Shown here: positions 7,777 to 17,306 of the stretch, one piece after another
How the letters are laid out: each line of letters opens with the position of its first letter
Position numbering within the stretch: the first letter of the stretch is position 1
NCBI RefSeq assembly: GCF_026626635.1
Contig: NZ_JAPNKA010000001.1
Location: 2,232,001-2,296,000, forward strand
Reading direction: 5' to 3'
Source of the DNA: Archangium lansingense
GTDB taxonomy: Bacteria; Myxococcota; Myxococcia; Myxococcales; Myxococcaceae
Length of the DNA stretch: 64,000 nucleotides
Position numbers and translations under genes: made by a program
The notes under the pieces: generated by a model
What the model was told of the DNA's origin: nothing
What the model saw: only the letters and a program-made list of their open reading frames with translations
The model's database searches: none

Positions 7777-10001
7777 TGCAGCACCTGGATGATCGCGTAC
7801 ACCGCGCCGCCGAGCAGGGCCAGCGCCATGACGGCGGCGTAGGCCTGTGCGTCTCCCGTCTGCACGTAGCGCAGGACGCTACCCACGCGGGCCGTGACCC
7901 ACGCGGTACCGTGCACCGCCACCGTGTCGATGAGGAGGGTGTCCACCAGCTTGTAGAGGATGGCGCTCACGTTCTTCACCGGCCGGATGACCAGGAACTC
8001 GTAGGCCTCATCCACGTAGAACTTGTTCTGCGTGAAGCGCCGCACCGCGCGGGCGTAGGCCGGAGCCGGCTGGCCCGCTCGCGAGGGGAAGAACTTCAGG
8101 TACATGAAGCCCGCCAGACCACCGCCGAACAGCGCCACCAGCCACGCCTTGAAGTAGTCCGCGAGGCTCGGGACGCTGTGGTCCAGCGCCACCTCACCGC
8201 CGCGGGCGGCGATGCGCTCGGCACTGGAGAACACGGGACCCAGGAAGTTCTCCATCACCGGCTGCATGCCACCACCGCGGCTCGCCGGCATCAGCGGCAG
8301 CGCGTAGGTCAGTGCCACCACGCTCAGGAACGCGAGCACCCACAGGGGCGTCGTCATCCGCCAGTCGCTCTCGTGAGCGTGGGGAATCTTCGCCTCCGGC
8401 GAGCGCTTGCCCTCGAAGGTGAGCAGGTACACGCGCGACATGTAGAAGGCGGTGCAGGCCGCGATGAGCAGGCCCACGTAGTAGATGCCATTCGAGGCCC
8501 ACTCGTACCCGTGCAGGTGGTTGTGGTGGATGCCGTGGAAGATGGCGTCCTTCGAGAAGAAGCCGGAGAGCGGGAAGATGCCGGTGATGGCGAGGGTGGC
8601 CACCAGGAAGGTGAACCACGTCTGCTTCATCTCGCGGCGCACGCCGCCCAGCTTCTTGATGTCCGTCTCGTCCGCGTTGCCGTGCATGACGCTGCCGGCG
8701 CCGAGGAAGAGGCAGGCCTTGAAGAAGGCGTGGGTGACCAGGTGCAGCACGGCCGCCCAGAAGATGCCCATGCCCACGCCCATGAACATGATGCCGAGCT
8801 GGGACACGGTGGAGTAGGCGAGCACCTTCTTGATGTCGTCCTGCGCGAAGGCGATGAGCGCGGCCAGCAGCGAGGTGATGGTGCCGATGATGGCCACCGT
8901 CACCATGGCGGTGGGGCTGAGCACCAGCAGGTAGCTCATGCGGCTGAAGAGGTAGACGCCCGCGGTCACCATCGTCGCCGCGTGGATGAGGGCGGAGACG
9001 GGAGTCGGGCCGGCCATGGCGTCCGGCAGCCAGACGTACAGCGGGAACTGGGCGCTCTTACCCGCGGCGCCGAGCAGGAACAGCAGCAGCGTCACCGTGA
9101 GCACGCCACCAAAGGTGCGGCCCTTGAGCGGACCCTCGGAGATGGGCGTCTGCAGGTTGATGCCGCCCTGTGCCTTCTCCGGCGTCACGTGCAGCGCGTT
9201 GGCCATGACCTCCAAGCCCTGGAAGGCCACGGGGCCCTTCTGCTGCAGGCCCTCGCGGAAGCGCACCTGGGCCGTCTCCGCGTTGCCGCCCACCATGCTG
9301 AAGTTGGCCGGGGTGGCCTGGGTGTTGAACGCGCTCACCAGCAGCACGATGAGGAAGGTGGCGATGAGGAACGCGAAGTCACCGATGCGGTTGGTGACGA
9401 ACGCCTTGCGGCCTGCCCACGCCTTGGCCGTGTCCGAGTACCAGAAGCCGATGAGCAGGTAGCTGGCCATACCGACGCCCTCCCAGCCCACGAAGAGCAG
9501 GACCAGGTTGTCGGCCAGCACCAGCGTCAGCATCGCCGCCACGAAGAGGTTGAGGTACGCGAAGTACCGCCAGTAGCCCTCGTCGTGGGACATGTAGCTG
9601 GTGGAGTACAGGTGGATGAGGAAGCCCACGCCGGTGATGACCAGCAGCAGCGTCCCCGACAGGTGGTCCACCAGCATGCCGAAGTTCACCCGGAACGTGC
9701 CGGCCGAGAACCACGTCCCGTAGTCGAACCCGAAGGCGTAGCGGATGACACCCGACGAGTAGGCGTTCGGGAGGGACGCGGCCTGGGCGGCCTCCAGCGG
9801 GCTCACCGCCAGGAACGCCGAGACGGATAGCAGGAAGGAGCCCGCCACCGCGGCGCAGGCCACCAGGTACACGTTGGCGCGGCCGAGCATCCGGCCGAAC
9901 ACGCCGCAGATGAACGCTCCCACCAGCGGTAGGGCGATGATCAGCCACAGGGCGGAGGGATCCAGCCGCAATTGAAGAAGGACGTCTTTGAGGGCTTCCA
10001 T
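7773..10001 (-). CDS. nuoL: NADH-quinone oxidoreductase subunit L
   Basis: 742 residues, longer than the ~610-residue E. coli protein. It is the distal proton-pumping subunit that carries the long lateral helix. Conserved pump core: AAGKSAQFPLYVWLPDAMAG, then PTPVSALIHAATMVTAGVYL. The extra length is partly a loop around residues 215-265, between VSAFNTQATP and the pump core. The gene overlaps nuoM by 4 bases and follows nuoK by 40 bp. Confidence 0.97.
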   Translation of the reverse strand: MEALKDVLLQLRLDPSALWLIIALPLVGAFICGVFGRMLGRANVYLVACAAVAGSFLLSVSAFLAVSPLEAAQAASLPNAYSSGVIRYAFGFDYGTWFSAGTFRVNFGMLVDHLSGTLLLVITGVGFLIHLYSTSYMSHDEGYWRYFAYLNLFVAAMLTLVLADNLVLLFVGWEGVGMASYLLIGFWYSDTAKAWAGRKAFVTNRIGDFAFLIATFLIVLLVSAFNTQATPANFSMVGGNAETAQVRFREGLQQKGPVAFQGLEVMANALHVTPEKAQGGINLQTPISEGPLKGRTFGGVLTVTLLLFLLGAAGKSAQFPLYVWLPDAMAGPTPVSALIHAATMVTAGVYLFSRMSYLLVLSPTAMVTVAIIGTITSLLAALIAFAQDDIKKVLAYSTVSQLGIMFMGVGMGIFWAAVLHLVTHAFFKACLFLGAGSVMHGNADETDIKKLGGVRREMKQTWFTFLVATLAITGIFPLSGFFSKDAIFHGIHHNHLHGYEWASNGIYYVGLLIAACTAFYMSRVYLLTFEGKRSPEAKIPHAHESDWRMTTPLWVLAFLSVVALTYALPLMPASRGGGMQPVMENFLGPVFSSAERIAARGGEVALDHSVPSLADYFKAWLVALFGGGLAGFMYLKFFPSRAGQPAPAYARAVRRFTQNKFYVDEAYEFLVIRPVKNVSAILYKLVDTLLIDTVAVHGTAWVTARVGSVLRYVQTGDAQAYAAVMALALLGGAVYAIIQVLQ

Positions 10002-10041
10002 GGGCAGAGGGGCTCTCTTGGCGGAATGAGGTGCCGGACCG

Positions 10042-10344
10042 TCAGTGTTTCATCGTCCGGATTTCTTCGATGCTGATGGTGCCCCGGCTGCGGAACACTG
10101 CGATGACGATGGCGAGACCGATGGACGCCTCGGCCGCCGCCACGGCGATCACGAAGAAGGCGGACACGTGTCCCACCAGGTCTCCGTTCTGCTTGGCGAA
10201 GGCGAGGAACGTCAGGTTCGCCGCGTTGAGCATCAGCTCCACGCACATGAAGACCACCAGCGCGTTGCGGCGGATGAGCACACCGAACATGCCGAGGCAG
10301 AACAGCGCGGCGGCGAGGATGAGGTAGTAGGAGATCGGGACCAT
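10042..10344 (-). CDS. nuoK: NADH-quinone oxidoreductase subunit K
   Basis: 100 residues with three membrane helices, the standard NuoK length. The conserved membrane glutamates are in VVFMCVELMLNAANLTFLAF and in AAAEASIGLAIVIAVFR. It links the membrane pump modules to the quinone module of complex I and lies between nuoJ and nuoL, as in the canonical order. Confidence 0.96.
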   Translation of the reverse strand: MVPISYYLILAAALFCLGMFGVLIRRNALVVFMCVELMLNAANLTFLAFAKQNGDLVGHVSAFFVIAVAAAEASIGLAIVIAVFRSRGTISIEEIRTMKH

Positions 10345-10401
10345 GGCCGGTTGAAGGGCGAGCGCGGCCCGCCTTCTAGCAGAGGGTTGAAGGGGACGGG
10401 C

Positions 10402-10914
10402 TCAAATCCGCGACTTGGCCACCACCACCGCGCCCACCATGGCCACCAGCAGCAGGAGGCTGACGGCCTCGAAGGGCAGCAGCCACTGCGTGTAGATGAC
10501 CCCACCGATGGCCTTCAGGGTGCCGAAGCTCTGGATGGCTTCGCTGGACATCGTCTTGGCGCCCGCCGGAATCCGCCAGATGGCCATCACCAGCACCACC
10601 AGCAGACCCGCCGCCGCGCCGCCGCCCGCGATCCGCGAGAGCGTCAGCCGCGGCCCGGGCGAGGAGGTCTCCTCACCCAGGTTGAGCAGCATGATGACGA
10701 AGAGGAAGAGCACCATGATGGCGCCCGCGTAGACCAGCACCTGCAGCACCGCCACGGTGTGGGCCCACAGGAGCACGTAGATGCCGGCCAGGAAGAAGAA
10801 CGTGGCCACCAGCGACATCGCCGAGCTGATGGGGCTCTTGGCGAAGATGACCAGTCCGGCGGACAGCAGCGTCAGGAGCGCAAAGGCTCCGAAGAGAACC
10901 AGCTCGACGTTCAC
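10402..10914 (-). CDS. nuoJ: NADH-quinone oxidoreductase subunit J
   Basis: 170 residues with about five membrane helices. The third helix carries the Tyr/Gly-rich segment (VLVYAGAIMVLFLFVIMLLN) that forms the pi-bulge in NuoJ. It starts at a GTG that overlaps the nuoF stop by 4 bases (GTGA), so a soluble NADH-input subunit is directly coupled to a membrane subunit. Subunits G, H and I, which usually separate F from J, are absent here. Confidence 0.95.
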   Translation of the reverse strand: MNVELVLFGAFALLTLLSAGLVIFAKSPISSAMSLVATFFFLAGIYVLLWAHTVAVLQVLVYAGAIMVLFLFVIMLLNLGEETSSPGPRLTLSRIAGGGAAAGLLVVLVMAIWRIPAGAKTMSSEAIQSFGTLKAIGGVIYTQWLLPFEAVSLLLLVAMVGAVVVAKSRI

Positions 10915-12245
10915 GACCAGTCTCCGAACGCGCCCCAGGGCTTGTCGCCGAACGGGCAGCGGTGCTCGCGGATGTGCGCCTCGAACTCGTCGCGGAAGCG
11001 CATGAGGAAGGAATGGGTCGGCAGCGCCGCGGCATCGCCCAGCGCGCAGATGGTGTTGCCCAGGCCGATCGGCGGGTAGGGCGCGATGGAGGACGCCACG
11101 TTGGAGAGGATCTCCACGTCACCCGGCTCGCCCCGGCCCTCTTCAATCTTCCGGAGCAGGCGGGTCTGCCAGGGCGTGCCCTCGCGGCACGGGGTGCACT
11201 GGCCGCAGGACTCCTCGGCGTAGAAGCGCGCCACGCGCCACAGGCTGCGCACCATGCAGGTGGTGTCATCCATGACGATGACGCCGCCGGAGCCCGCCAT
11301 GGTCTGCTTCACCTTGACGGCCTCGAACTCCATGGCCACGTCCAGCTCGTCCGGGCTGAGGATGGGCGCCGAGGAGCCGCCGGGGATGACGGCCTTCACC
11401 TTGCGGCCCGCGGGCAGGCCCCGGCCGTACTTGTCGTCGAAGATGAGCTGGCTGAAGGTGGCCTCGAGCGGCACCTCGTAGACGCCCGGCCGGTTCACCG
11501 TGCCGGAGAGGCACACCAGGCGCGTACCGCCCGACTTGTCGGTGCCCAGCCCGGCGTACCAGGCGGAGCCGCGGGTGAAGACGTGGGGCACGCTGGCGAG
11601 CGTCTCCACGTTGTTCACCACCGTGGGGCTGCCGAACAGGCCCACCACCGCGGGGAACGGCGGCTTGAGCCGGGGCCAGCCCTTCTTGCCCTCGAGGCTC
11701 TCCAGCAGCGCCGTCTCCTCGCCGCAGATGTAGGCGCCCGCGCCGCGCACCACGTAGCAGTCCAGCTGGTAGTCCTTGCCCAGCATCTTCTTGCCGAAGA
11801 TGCCGGCGGCGTACGCCTCGCGGATGGCCGCGTTGGTGCGCTCCGCCTGGAACTTGAACTCGCCGCGCAGGTACACGTAGCAGGTGTGCACGCCCAGCGC
11901 GTAGGACGCGATGGCGATGCCCTCCAGCATCATGTGCGGATCCTGCTCGAGGATGTAGCGGTCCTTGAACGTGCCCGGCTCGGACTCGTCGCCGTTGACG
12001 GCCAGGTACTTGGGCTTGGGGCTGTCCTTGGGGACGAAGCTCCACTTGAGGCCCGTGGGGAAGCCCGCGCCGCCGCGGCCGCGGAGGTTGGACTTCTTCA
12101 CTTCGTCGATGATCTGCGCCGGCGCCAGCTCCAGGGCCTTCTCCAGCCCCTTGTAGCCACCGCGCTTCTTGTACTCGTCCAGCGTCCAGGAGTTGGGCTT
12201 CCCCCAGGCGGCCGAGATGATCGGTTCGAATGCCGTTGTCGCCAT
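10911..12245 (-). CDS. nuoF: NADH-quinone oxidoreductase subunit F (NADH/FMN binding)
   Basis: 444 residues from ATG 12245; an upstream in-frame extension is not needed and lacks family similarity. It oxidises NADH and passes electrons to FMN and a [4Fe-4S] cluster. The NADH/FMN glycine-rich loop GRGGAGFPTG is at 56-65. Cluster ligands are C347, C350 and C353 (SCGQCTPCREG) plus C400 (GNTIC). It starts 26 bp after nuoE ends and couples by overlap to nuoJ. Confidence 0.97.
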   Translation of the reverse strand: MATTAFEPIISAAWGKPNSWTLDEYKKRGGYKGLEKALELAPAQIIDEVKKSNLRGRGGAGFPTGLKWSFVPKDSPKPKYLAVNGDESEPGTFKDRYILEQDPHMMLEGIAIASYALGVHTCYVYLRGEFKFQAERTNAAIREAYAAGIFGKKMLGKDYQLDCYVVRGAGAYICGEETALLESLEGKKGWPRLKPPFPAVVGLFGSPTVVNNVETLASVPHVFTRGSAWYAGLGTDKSGGTRLVCLSGTVNRPGVYEVPLEATFSQLIFDDKYGRGLPAGRKVKAVIPGGSSAPILSPDELDVAMEFEAVKVKQTMAGSGGVIVMDDTTCMVRSLWRVARFYAEESCGQCTPCREGTPWQTRLLRKIEEGRGEPGDVEILSNVASSIAPYPPIGLGNTICALGDAAALPTHSFLMRFRDEFEAHIREHRCPFGDKPWGAFGDWS

Positions 12246-12271
12246 GGAATCAGGTTCCTTGATGGAGCAGG

Positions 12272-12760
12272 TCAGGAGAGCTTTTCGAAGATCGCGTCCA
12301 GCTTGGCCTTCGTGAGGCTCTCGTGGTGGTCCTCGTTGATTTGCAGGCACGGCGCGGTGCCGCAAGAGGCGAGGCACTCGGTCTCGCGCAAGGTGAAGCG
12401 CTCGTTGGCCTCACCGGCCTTCAGGCCGAGCTTCTGCTCCAAGTAGGCGAGCATCTTCTCCGCGCCCCAGAGGGAGCAGGAGAGGTTGGTGCACACGTCC
12501 ACCACGTACTTGCCGGGCTTCTTGAGGTGGTACATCACGTAGAAGCTCGCCACCTCGTAGGCGCGCTCGGGCGTGACGTCCAGCCGGCTGGCGACCAGCT
12601 TGAGTCCCTCGGGGGGCAGCCAGCCTTTCAGCTCCTGCAGCAACCGCAGCGCGGGGAGCATCGCGGCGCTTTTACGATCGGCCGGGTAGTGCGAGAGAAT
12701 CTCTGCGATCTCCGCATCGAACTTCTTCTGCTCTTCGGGGGTGAACAGGGGCTCCGCCAT
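12272..12760 (-). CDS. nuoE: NADH-quinone oxidoreductase subunit E ([2Fe-2S] thioredoxin-like)
   Basis: 162 residues from ATG 12760. Four cluster cysteines are visible in the family pattern: C90-x4-C95 and C129-x3-C133. A 14-codon longer form from ATG 12802 is possible, but a TTGACA box lies just inside that extension and would then be transcribed sequence, so the shorter form is preferred. First gene of the minus-strand nuo block; divergent from the PilZ-receiver gene. Confidence 0.93.
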   Translation of the reverse strand: MAEPLFTPEEQKKFDAEIAEILSHYPADRKSAAMLPALRLLQELKGWLPPEGLKLVASRLDVTPERAYEVASFYVMYHLKKPGKYVVDVCTNLSCSLWGAEKMLAYLEQKLGLKAGEANERFTLRETECLASCGTAPCLQINEDHHESLTKAKLDAIFEKLS

Positions 12761-12863
12761 GGCGGGCGCTTCGTAAGTCCCGAAAGGCTTCGTTGTCAAC
12801 ATAAACCCACGGCGCTACACTCAGCCCCATCAGCGAAATGCCGAGCGATTTCAAGCCCTTGTT

Positions 12864-13619
12864 ATGAACCGGGGATCAGACGACAAGCGCGACGAGCCCC
12901 GGGTGCCGCTCATGCTGCGGGTGCAGTTCCCGAATCAGGAGCGGATGGTGGCGGTCACGGAGAACCTCTCCAAGGGGGGGATCTTCGTGCAGACCGAGCG
13001 GACATTCACGCCCGGGCAAGAGCTAGGACTGGCACTTTCTTTCCCGGGGCTCTTGAATCCGGTAGAAGTCGTGGGGACGGTGGCCTGGGTACGGCCAACG
13101 ACGGCCGAGGCGCCGGGTGGTGTCGGCATCCGGGTGGTGCGCGATCAGGACCGGCAGCGATTGGGTGAAATCTTGAGTTCGGCAGGACAGACCCGCGCGT
13201 CGGACCGGACGGCCCTCCCCGCCGAGGGCTACCGTGTGCTCATTGTCGAGGACAACCCGCACATCGTCGAGATGTACAGCTACGTGCTCAAGAAGCTGGC
13301 GAGCGGCGAGCTGGCGGGCAAGGTGCCGCTGGAGGTCCACTTCTCGCCGGACGGGCACCACGCGCTGCAGGCCCTGCGCTCCACCCAGTTCAGCCTGGTG
13401 ATGACGGACCTGTACATGCCGGTGATGGATGGGTTCGCGCTCATCGAGCGCATCCGCGCCGAGGAGCCGCTGAAGTCCATTCCCGTGGTGGCCATCTCCG
13501 CGGGAGGCCCAGAGGCGCGCGAGCGTGCCATGCAGCTGGGCGTGGACATCTACCTGCGCAAGCCGGTGCGCTTCCAGGAAGTGCTGGAGACGGTGAAGCA
13601 GCTGCTGCACATTCCCTGA
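12864..13619 (+). CDS. PilZ domain-receiver fusion protein
   Basis: 251 residues. The N-terminal PilZ domain (about 8-108) has the c-di-GMP signature R9-x3-R13 and N34-x-S36-x2-G39. It resembles the myxobacterial PilZ-type family TIGR02266. The C-terminal receiver (about 121-250) has acidic D130, phospho-acceptor D182 (MTDLYMPVMDG) and Lys K233 (LRKPVR). There is no output domain beyond PilZ, so it could join phosphorylation to c-di-GMP sensing or act by protein contact. Target and cognate kinase are unknown. It is divergent from nuoE. Confidence 0.9.
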   Translation: MNRGSDDKRDEPRVPLMLRVQFPNQERMVAVTENLSKGGIFVQTERTFTPGQELGLALSFPGLLNPVEVVGTVAWVRPTTAEAPGGVGIRVVRDQDRQRLGEILSSAGQTRASDRTALPAEGYRVLIVEDNPHIVEMYSYVLKKLASGELAGKVPLEVHFSPDGHHALQALRSTQFSLVMTDLYMPVMDGFALIERIRAEEPLKSIPVVAISAGGPEARERAMQLGVDIYLRKPVRFQEVLETVKQLLHIP

Positions 13620-13678
13620 CGGCCAGCCAGGGGGGCTGATTTGAGGCAGGGCGCCGGGACGCGTAGAGTCCGCCCCAC

Positions 13679-15148
13679 ATGCCCAAGCCCTCCATCCACC
13701 GCGATACCGTCTGCGGCGAGGCGCTGTTCATCCTCCAGAGCCTGAGGGAGAACGGCCGTCTGGGACGCTCCAGCAAGCTGGCCGATGTGAAAGCCGCCCT
13801 CGAGCCGTCCGTCTCGCTGGAGTTCGACAGCTACTACCTCTTCCTGCGCAAGTACCTCTACATCGCGCTGGATCACCGCGAGGCGCAGCTGCGCCTCACC
13901 GAGCTGGGTGAGCGTGTGGTGGATGGCGAGCTGCAGGACAAGTTCGCCATGGAGGTGGGGGAGTTCTTCGCCGAGCAACTCGGCACCGACGCGTCCTCCG
14001 CCCATCGCGATGACGAGGTGGCTGATCCCACGATGCCGCCGCCTCCGCCGGACATGTACCTGGAGGACTCGGATGTGGTGCGGCCCGTGGAGCCTCCGCC
14101 TCCCGCGCTGCCGAGGGCTCGTACGTCCGCGCCGTTCGGCCTCGAGATTCCGGTGGCCGCGCCCCTGCCGGCGCCGCCTCCGGTGGCCAGTGTTCGAAAC
14201 GAGGCCCTTCCCCTGCCTCCCGCCGCGCCCGTTCCCCCCATCGCGCCCATGGCACCTCCCGCTCCCGTCGCCGCCTCTCCCGTGGCCAGGGCCGCGGAAC
14301 TGCTGGATCAGCGCTACCAGAAGCTCGAGGCCCTCGGCGCCGGGCCGCTCGCCACTGCCTACAAGGGCCGCTTCAACGCGCTCGGGCTGGACATCTGCGT
14401 CAAGGAGCTGAAGGACATCTTCGGCTACTTCTCCTTCCTGCAGCGCGGCGAGGTGCTCAAGCGGCTGAAGAAGGAGCTGTGCGCCCAGGCCCAGGTGCGC
14501 CACCCCGGCATCGTCCAGGTGTTGGATCAGAACACGGAGACGGCCCGCCCCTACTACGTGCTCGAGCTGCTGCACGGCAGCCTCAAGAGCAAGCTGGAGG
14601 AGGGCGGAGGCAAGGGAGTGCCGGTGGCGCTCGCCCTGCGCTGCTTCCTGCAGATCGCCTACGCGCTGCGTGCCGCGCACGCCGTGGGCCTCACCCACCA
14701 CAACCTCAAGCCGGAGAACATCCTCTTCGACGTCTACGGCAACGCGAAGCTGGGCGACTTCGGCCTGGTCCGCGTGGTGGAGCAGGATGCCTCCAAGGGC
14801 CTGCCCCAGGTCTTCGTGGGCGCGGGCGGCATGGTGTACCTGGCCCCCGAGCTCATCCATCAGCAGCGCGCGAAGGACGCCGGTCCCGCCGCGGACGTCT
14901 ACGGGCTGGGCATCCTCCTCTACGAGATGCTCACCGGGCAGATTCCGGGCCGCCGCTCGCCGCTGCCCTCCGAGGTCAACTCCGAGGCCCCTGCCGGCCT
15001 GGACGCCATCTTCGACAAGATGACCCAGGACCGCGTGGACCAGCGCTACCCGGACCTCGAGGCGATGCTGGAGGACTTCTACAAGTCCTTCCCCGAGGCG
15101 CAGTTCCTCGCCAAGGGAGACCTCATTCTCTCCTCGGAGCCGCAGTAG
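13679..15148 (+). CDS. Ser/Thr kinase-like protein with Asn in place of catalytic Asp (predicted pseudokinase)
   Basis: 489 residues. Residues 1-117 form an unrecognised N-terminal domain, 118-200 a Pro/Ala-rich linker, and about 211-480 a kinase fold. The Gly loop is LGAGPLATAYKG, the ATP-binding Lys is K242 (CVKEL) and the DFG motif is at 360-362 (KLGDFGL). The HRD motif, however, reads H340-H341-N342 before LKPEN, so the catalytic Asp is replaced by Asn. ATP may bind, but phosphotransfer is expected to be lost or very weak. A -10-like TAGAGT lies about 14 bp upstream of the ATG, giving a very short leader. Confidence 0.85.
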   Translation: MPKPSIHRDTVCGEALFILQSLRENGRLGRSSKLADVKAALEPSVSLEFDSYYLFLRKYLYIALDHREAQLRLTELGERVVDGELQDKFAMEVGEFFAEQLGTDASSAHRDDEVADPTMPPPPPDMYLEDSDVVRPVEPPPPALPRARTSAPFGLEIPVAAPLPAPPPVASVRNEALPLPPAAPVPPIAPMAPPAPVAASPVARAAELLDQRYQKLEALGAGPLATAYKGRFNALGLDICVKELKDIFGYFSFLQRGEVLKRLKKELCAQAQVRHPGIVQVLDQNTETARPYYVLELLHGSLKSKLEEGGGKGVPVALALRCFLQIAYALRAAHAVGLTHHNLKPENILFDVYGNAKLGDFGLVRVVEQDASKGLPQVFVGAGGMVYLAPELIHQQRAKDAGPAADVYGLGILLYEMLTGQIPGRRSPLPSEVNSEAPAGLDAIFDKMTQDRVDQRYPDLEAMLEDFYKSFPEAQFLAKGDLILSSEPQ

Positions 15149-15207
15149 CGACTGCCGTGTGACGAGTGCTCGCGGTGGGCGGGTCGGGCTGTCAGACTCG
15201 CTTCATC

Positions 15208-16410
15208 ATGAGCGACAGCCCGAACCCGAAGGACGCCGTGCTCATCACCGTCACCGGGAAGGACCATCCCGGCATCACCGCTCGCCTGACGGGCATCCTC
15301 TCCGAGGTGGGTGCGGCGCTGCTCGACATCGAGCAGGTGGTGGTGCAGGGGCAACTCACCCTGTGCCTGCTGGTGCGCCTGCCCGAGACGCGCAGCGTTC
15401 TCAAGGAACTGCTCTTCGTGGCTCGTGAGCTGGGCGTGTCGCTCGACTTCCAGCCGGTGGCCACGCCGAAAGTTCCGGTGGCCTCGTCCCCCAACCGCCA
15501 TGTCGTCACCCTGGTGGGGCGCTCCCTGGGCACGCGCGAGCTGCACGCCGTGACCGAGCGGCTGGCCCAGCACGCAGCCAACATCGAGCGCGTCCACCGC
15601 CTGTCCGAGGCGGAGCTTGGCTCCGTGGAGATCCACATCGCCCTGCCGCCGGAGCGGGAGCCGGAGGAGCTCAAGCGCTCGCTGCTGGAGCTGTCCATGT
15701 CCACCAACGCCTTCGACGTGGCGCTGCAGCGCGAGAGCCTCTATCGGCGGAGCAAGCGGATGGTGGTGATGGACATGGACTCCACGCTCATCCGCATCGA
15801 GGTCATCGATGAGCTGGCGCGAGCCTACGGCGTGGGCGAGCAGGTGTCGCGCATCACCGAGCGCGCCATGCACGGGGAGATGGATTACGACGAGTCCCTG
15901 AGGCAGCGCGTGGCCCTGCTGAAGGGGTTGGACGCCAAGGTGCTGCACGACATCGCCGCCAACCTCCCGCTCACCGAGGGTGCGGAGACGCTCATCCGGG
16001 TGCTCAAGCGGCTGGGCTACCGCACCGCCATCCTCAGCGGGGGCTTCTCCGTGGCGGCCGAGGCACTCAAGGCCCGGCTGGGCATCGACCAGGCCCACTC
16101 CAACATGCTGGAGGAAGTGGACGGCAAGCTCACCGGCCGCACCTTGGGGCCCATCGTCAACGCGCGCCGCAAGGCCGAGTTGCTGGAGAGCATCGCCCAG
16201 GCGGAGGGCATCCTCCTCGATCAGGTCATCGCAGTGGGCGATGGCGCCAATGACCTGTTGATGCTGGAGCGCGCGGGTCTGGGCATTGCCTTCCGCGCCA
16301 AGCCCAAGCTGCGCCAGGCGGCCGATACCTCCATCTCCGCCGGCGGCCTGGACACCATTCTCTACCTCCTGGGACTCACTGGCCGCGAGCTCCAGGAGGT
16401 GTTGGGGTAG
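15208..16410 (+). CDS. serB: Phosphoserine phosphatase with N-terminal ACT domains
   Basis: 400 residues from ATG 15208. Two ACT-type regulatory domains occupy about 8-90 and 97-175. A HAD phosphatase domain follows with nucleophile/acid D189 and D191 (VMDMDSTLI), motif II around LSGGFS and the motif III/IV region VGDGANDLLML. It catalyses the last step of serine synthesis in the cytoplasm. The ACT domains suggest feedback by an amino acid (family knowledge). It is convergent with the next gene, 6 bp apart. Confidence 0.95.
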   Translation: MSDSPNPKDAVLITVTGKDHPGITARLTGILSEVGAALLDIEQVVVQGQLTLCLLVRLPETRSVLKELLFVARELGVSLDFQPVATPKVPVASSPNRHVVTLVGRSLGTRELHAVTERLAQHAANIERVHRLSEAELGSVEIHIALPPEREPEELKRSLLELSMSTNAFDVALQRESLYRRSKRMVVMDMDSTLIRIEVIDELARAYGVGEQVSRITERAMHGEMDYDESLRQRVALLKGLDAKVLHDIAANLPLTEGAETLIRVLKRLGYRTAILSGGFSVAAEALKARLGIDQAHSNMLEEVDGKLTGRTLGPIVNARRKAELLESIAQAEGILLDQVIAVGDGANDLLMLERAGLGIAFRAKPKLRQAADTSISAGGLDTILYLLGLTGRELQEVLG

Positions 16411-16416
16411 GGCACC

Positions 16417-17265
16417 TCAGGAGGGGCGCATGCGCGCCGCCAGCTCCCGCTGCTGAACCATCCTCTTCTCCAGCAGCAGCTCGAGCAGGGCGCGCAGAAT
16501 CTTGGAGCTCTTCTCCTGGTTGGCCTGCACCGCCTGCAGCCGCTGCATCTCCTCGGGGGAGAACACCTCGGTCGGGGCGGGCGAGGCGCTGAGAATCTCG
16601 TCGAGCAGGTCCGCGGCGCTCGACGTACTGGCGGCCCGAGAAGGAACGGGGGCCGGAGTGGGCTGCCGGGCGGCGTTCTCCCTGGCCATGTTCGGCGCGA
16701 TGTCGGCGATGGCCTTCACCACCGTCTTCCCGCTCATGTCGACGATCTTGAACTCGTCCTCGTCACCACCGGAGGAGCCGCCGCTCCTGCCCGGGGCCGT
16801 GTGGGCCGAGTGGGTAACGGCCGGATCCTGGTTGCGGTAGTGGCGCAGGATGGCGTTCTGAATCTCCCGGTCGCCGGCCACCACGGGGACGACACGCGTG
16901 CGGCTGCGAGCGGCCACCTGGTCGATGGTCTGCAGGTCGGTGGGGTCCGCCATGGCGAGCACGAGCGTCTTGCCATTGTCACGCAGGGACACGGGGAAGA
17001 TGCCCTTCTGCTCGGCGACGCCGACGTCCAGCTTGGCGAGGGCGCCCACGTCCTTGGCGGTGCCCAGCTGGACGCGCTGCATGCCCAGGCCCTGGGCGAT
17101 GGCCTCGGTGAGGGTGTCCTCCTTGGCGATGCCCATGTCGCTGATGATGCGGGACAGGCGCCCGCCCCACTGGTCGTGCTGGGCAAGGGCGCTGCGCAGC
17201 TGCATCTCGTCGATGACGCGGGCCTTGACGAGAATCTCTCCGATACGGTTGCGAGGTGCGGCCAT
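16417..17265 (-). CDS. MshEN (GspE/PilB N-terminal) domain protein without ATPase domain
   Basis: 282 residues. The first ~145 match the N-terminal domain of type II secretion/type IV pilus ATPases ([31 protein letters not shown]), a fold that binds c-di-GMP in several proteins. The rest is a low-complexity linker and a helical C-terminus; there is no Walker motif. In myxobacteria such stand-alone domains are common. The function is unknown; a c-di-GMP-responsive adaptor for motility or secretion machinery is a reasonable guess. Confidence 0.85.
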   Translation of the reverse strand: MAAPRNRIGEILVKARVIDEMQLRSALAQHDQWGGRLSRIISDMGIAKEDTLTEAIAQGLGMQRVQLGTAKDVGALAKLDVGVAEQKGIFPVSLRDNGKTLVLAMADPTDLQTIDQVAARSRTRVVPVVAGDREIQNAILRHYRNQDPAVTHSAHTAPGRSGGSSGGDEDEFKIVDMSGKTVVKAIADIAPNMARENAARQPTPAPVPSRAASTSSAADLLDEILSASPAPTEVFSPEEMQRLQAVQANQEKSSKILRALLELLLEKRMVQQRELAARMRPS

Positions 17266-17306
17266 GGCCGCCAGTCTACGGAGGAAGGAGCCCGGAGTCG
17301 CGTTCG

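Noticed and set aside
4642..7842. Very long plus-strand open frame opposite the nuo genes
   Set aside because: It is antisense to three clear complex I genes, has biased His/Gln/Gly/Arg composition and no family features. Such frames arise from high GC at third positions.
12776..12802. TTGACA box as a sigma70 promoter for nuoE
   Set aside because: A -35 match is present but no acceptable -10 lies at the right spacing, so it is not listed as a promoter.
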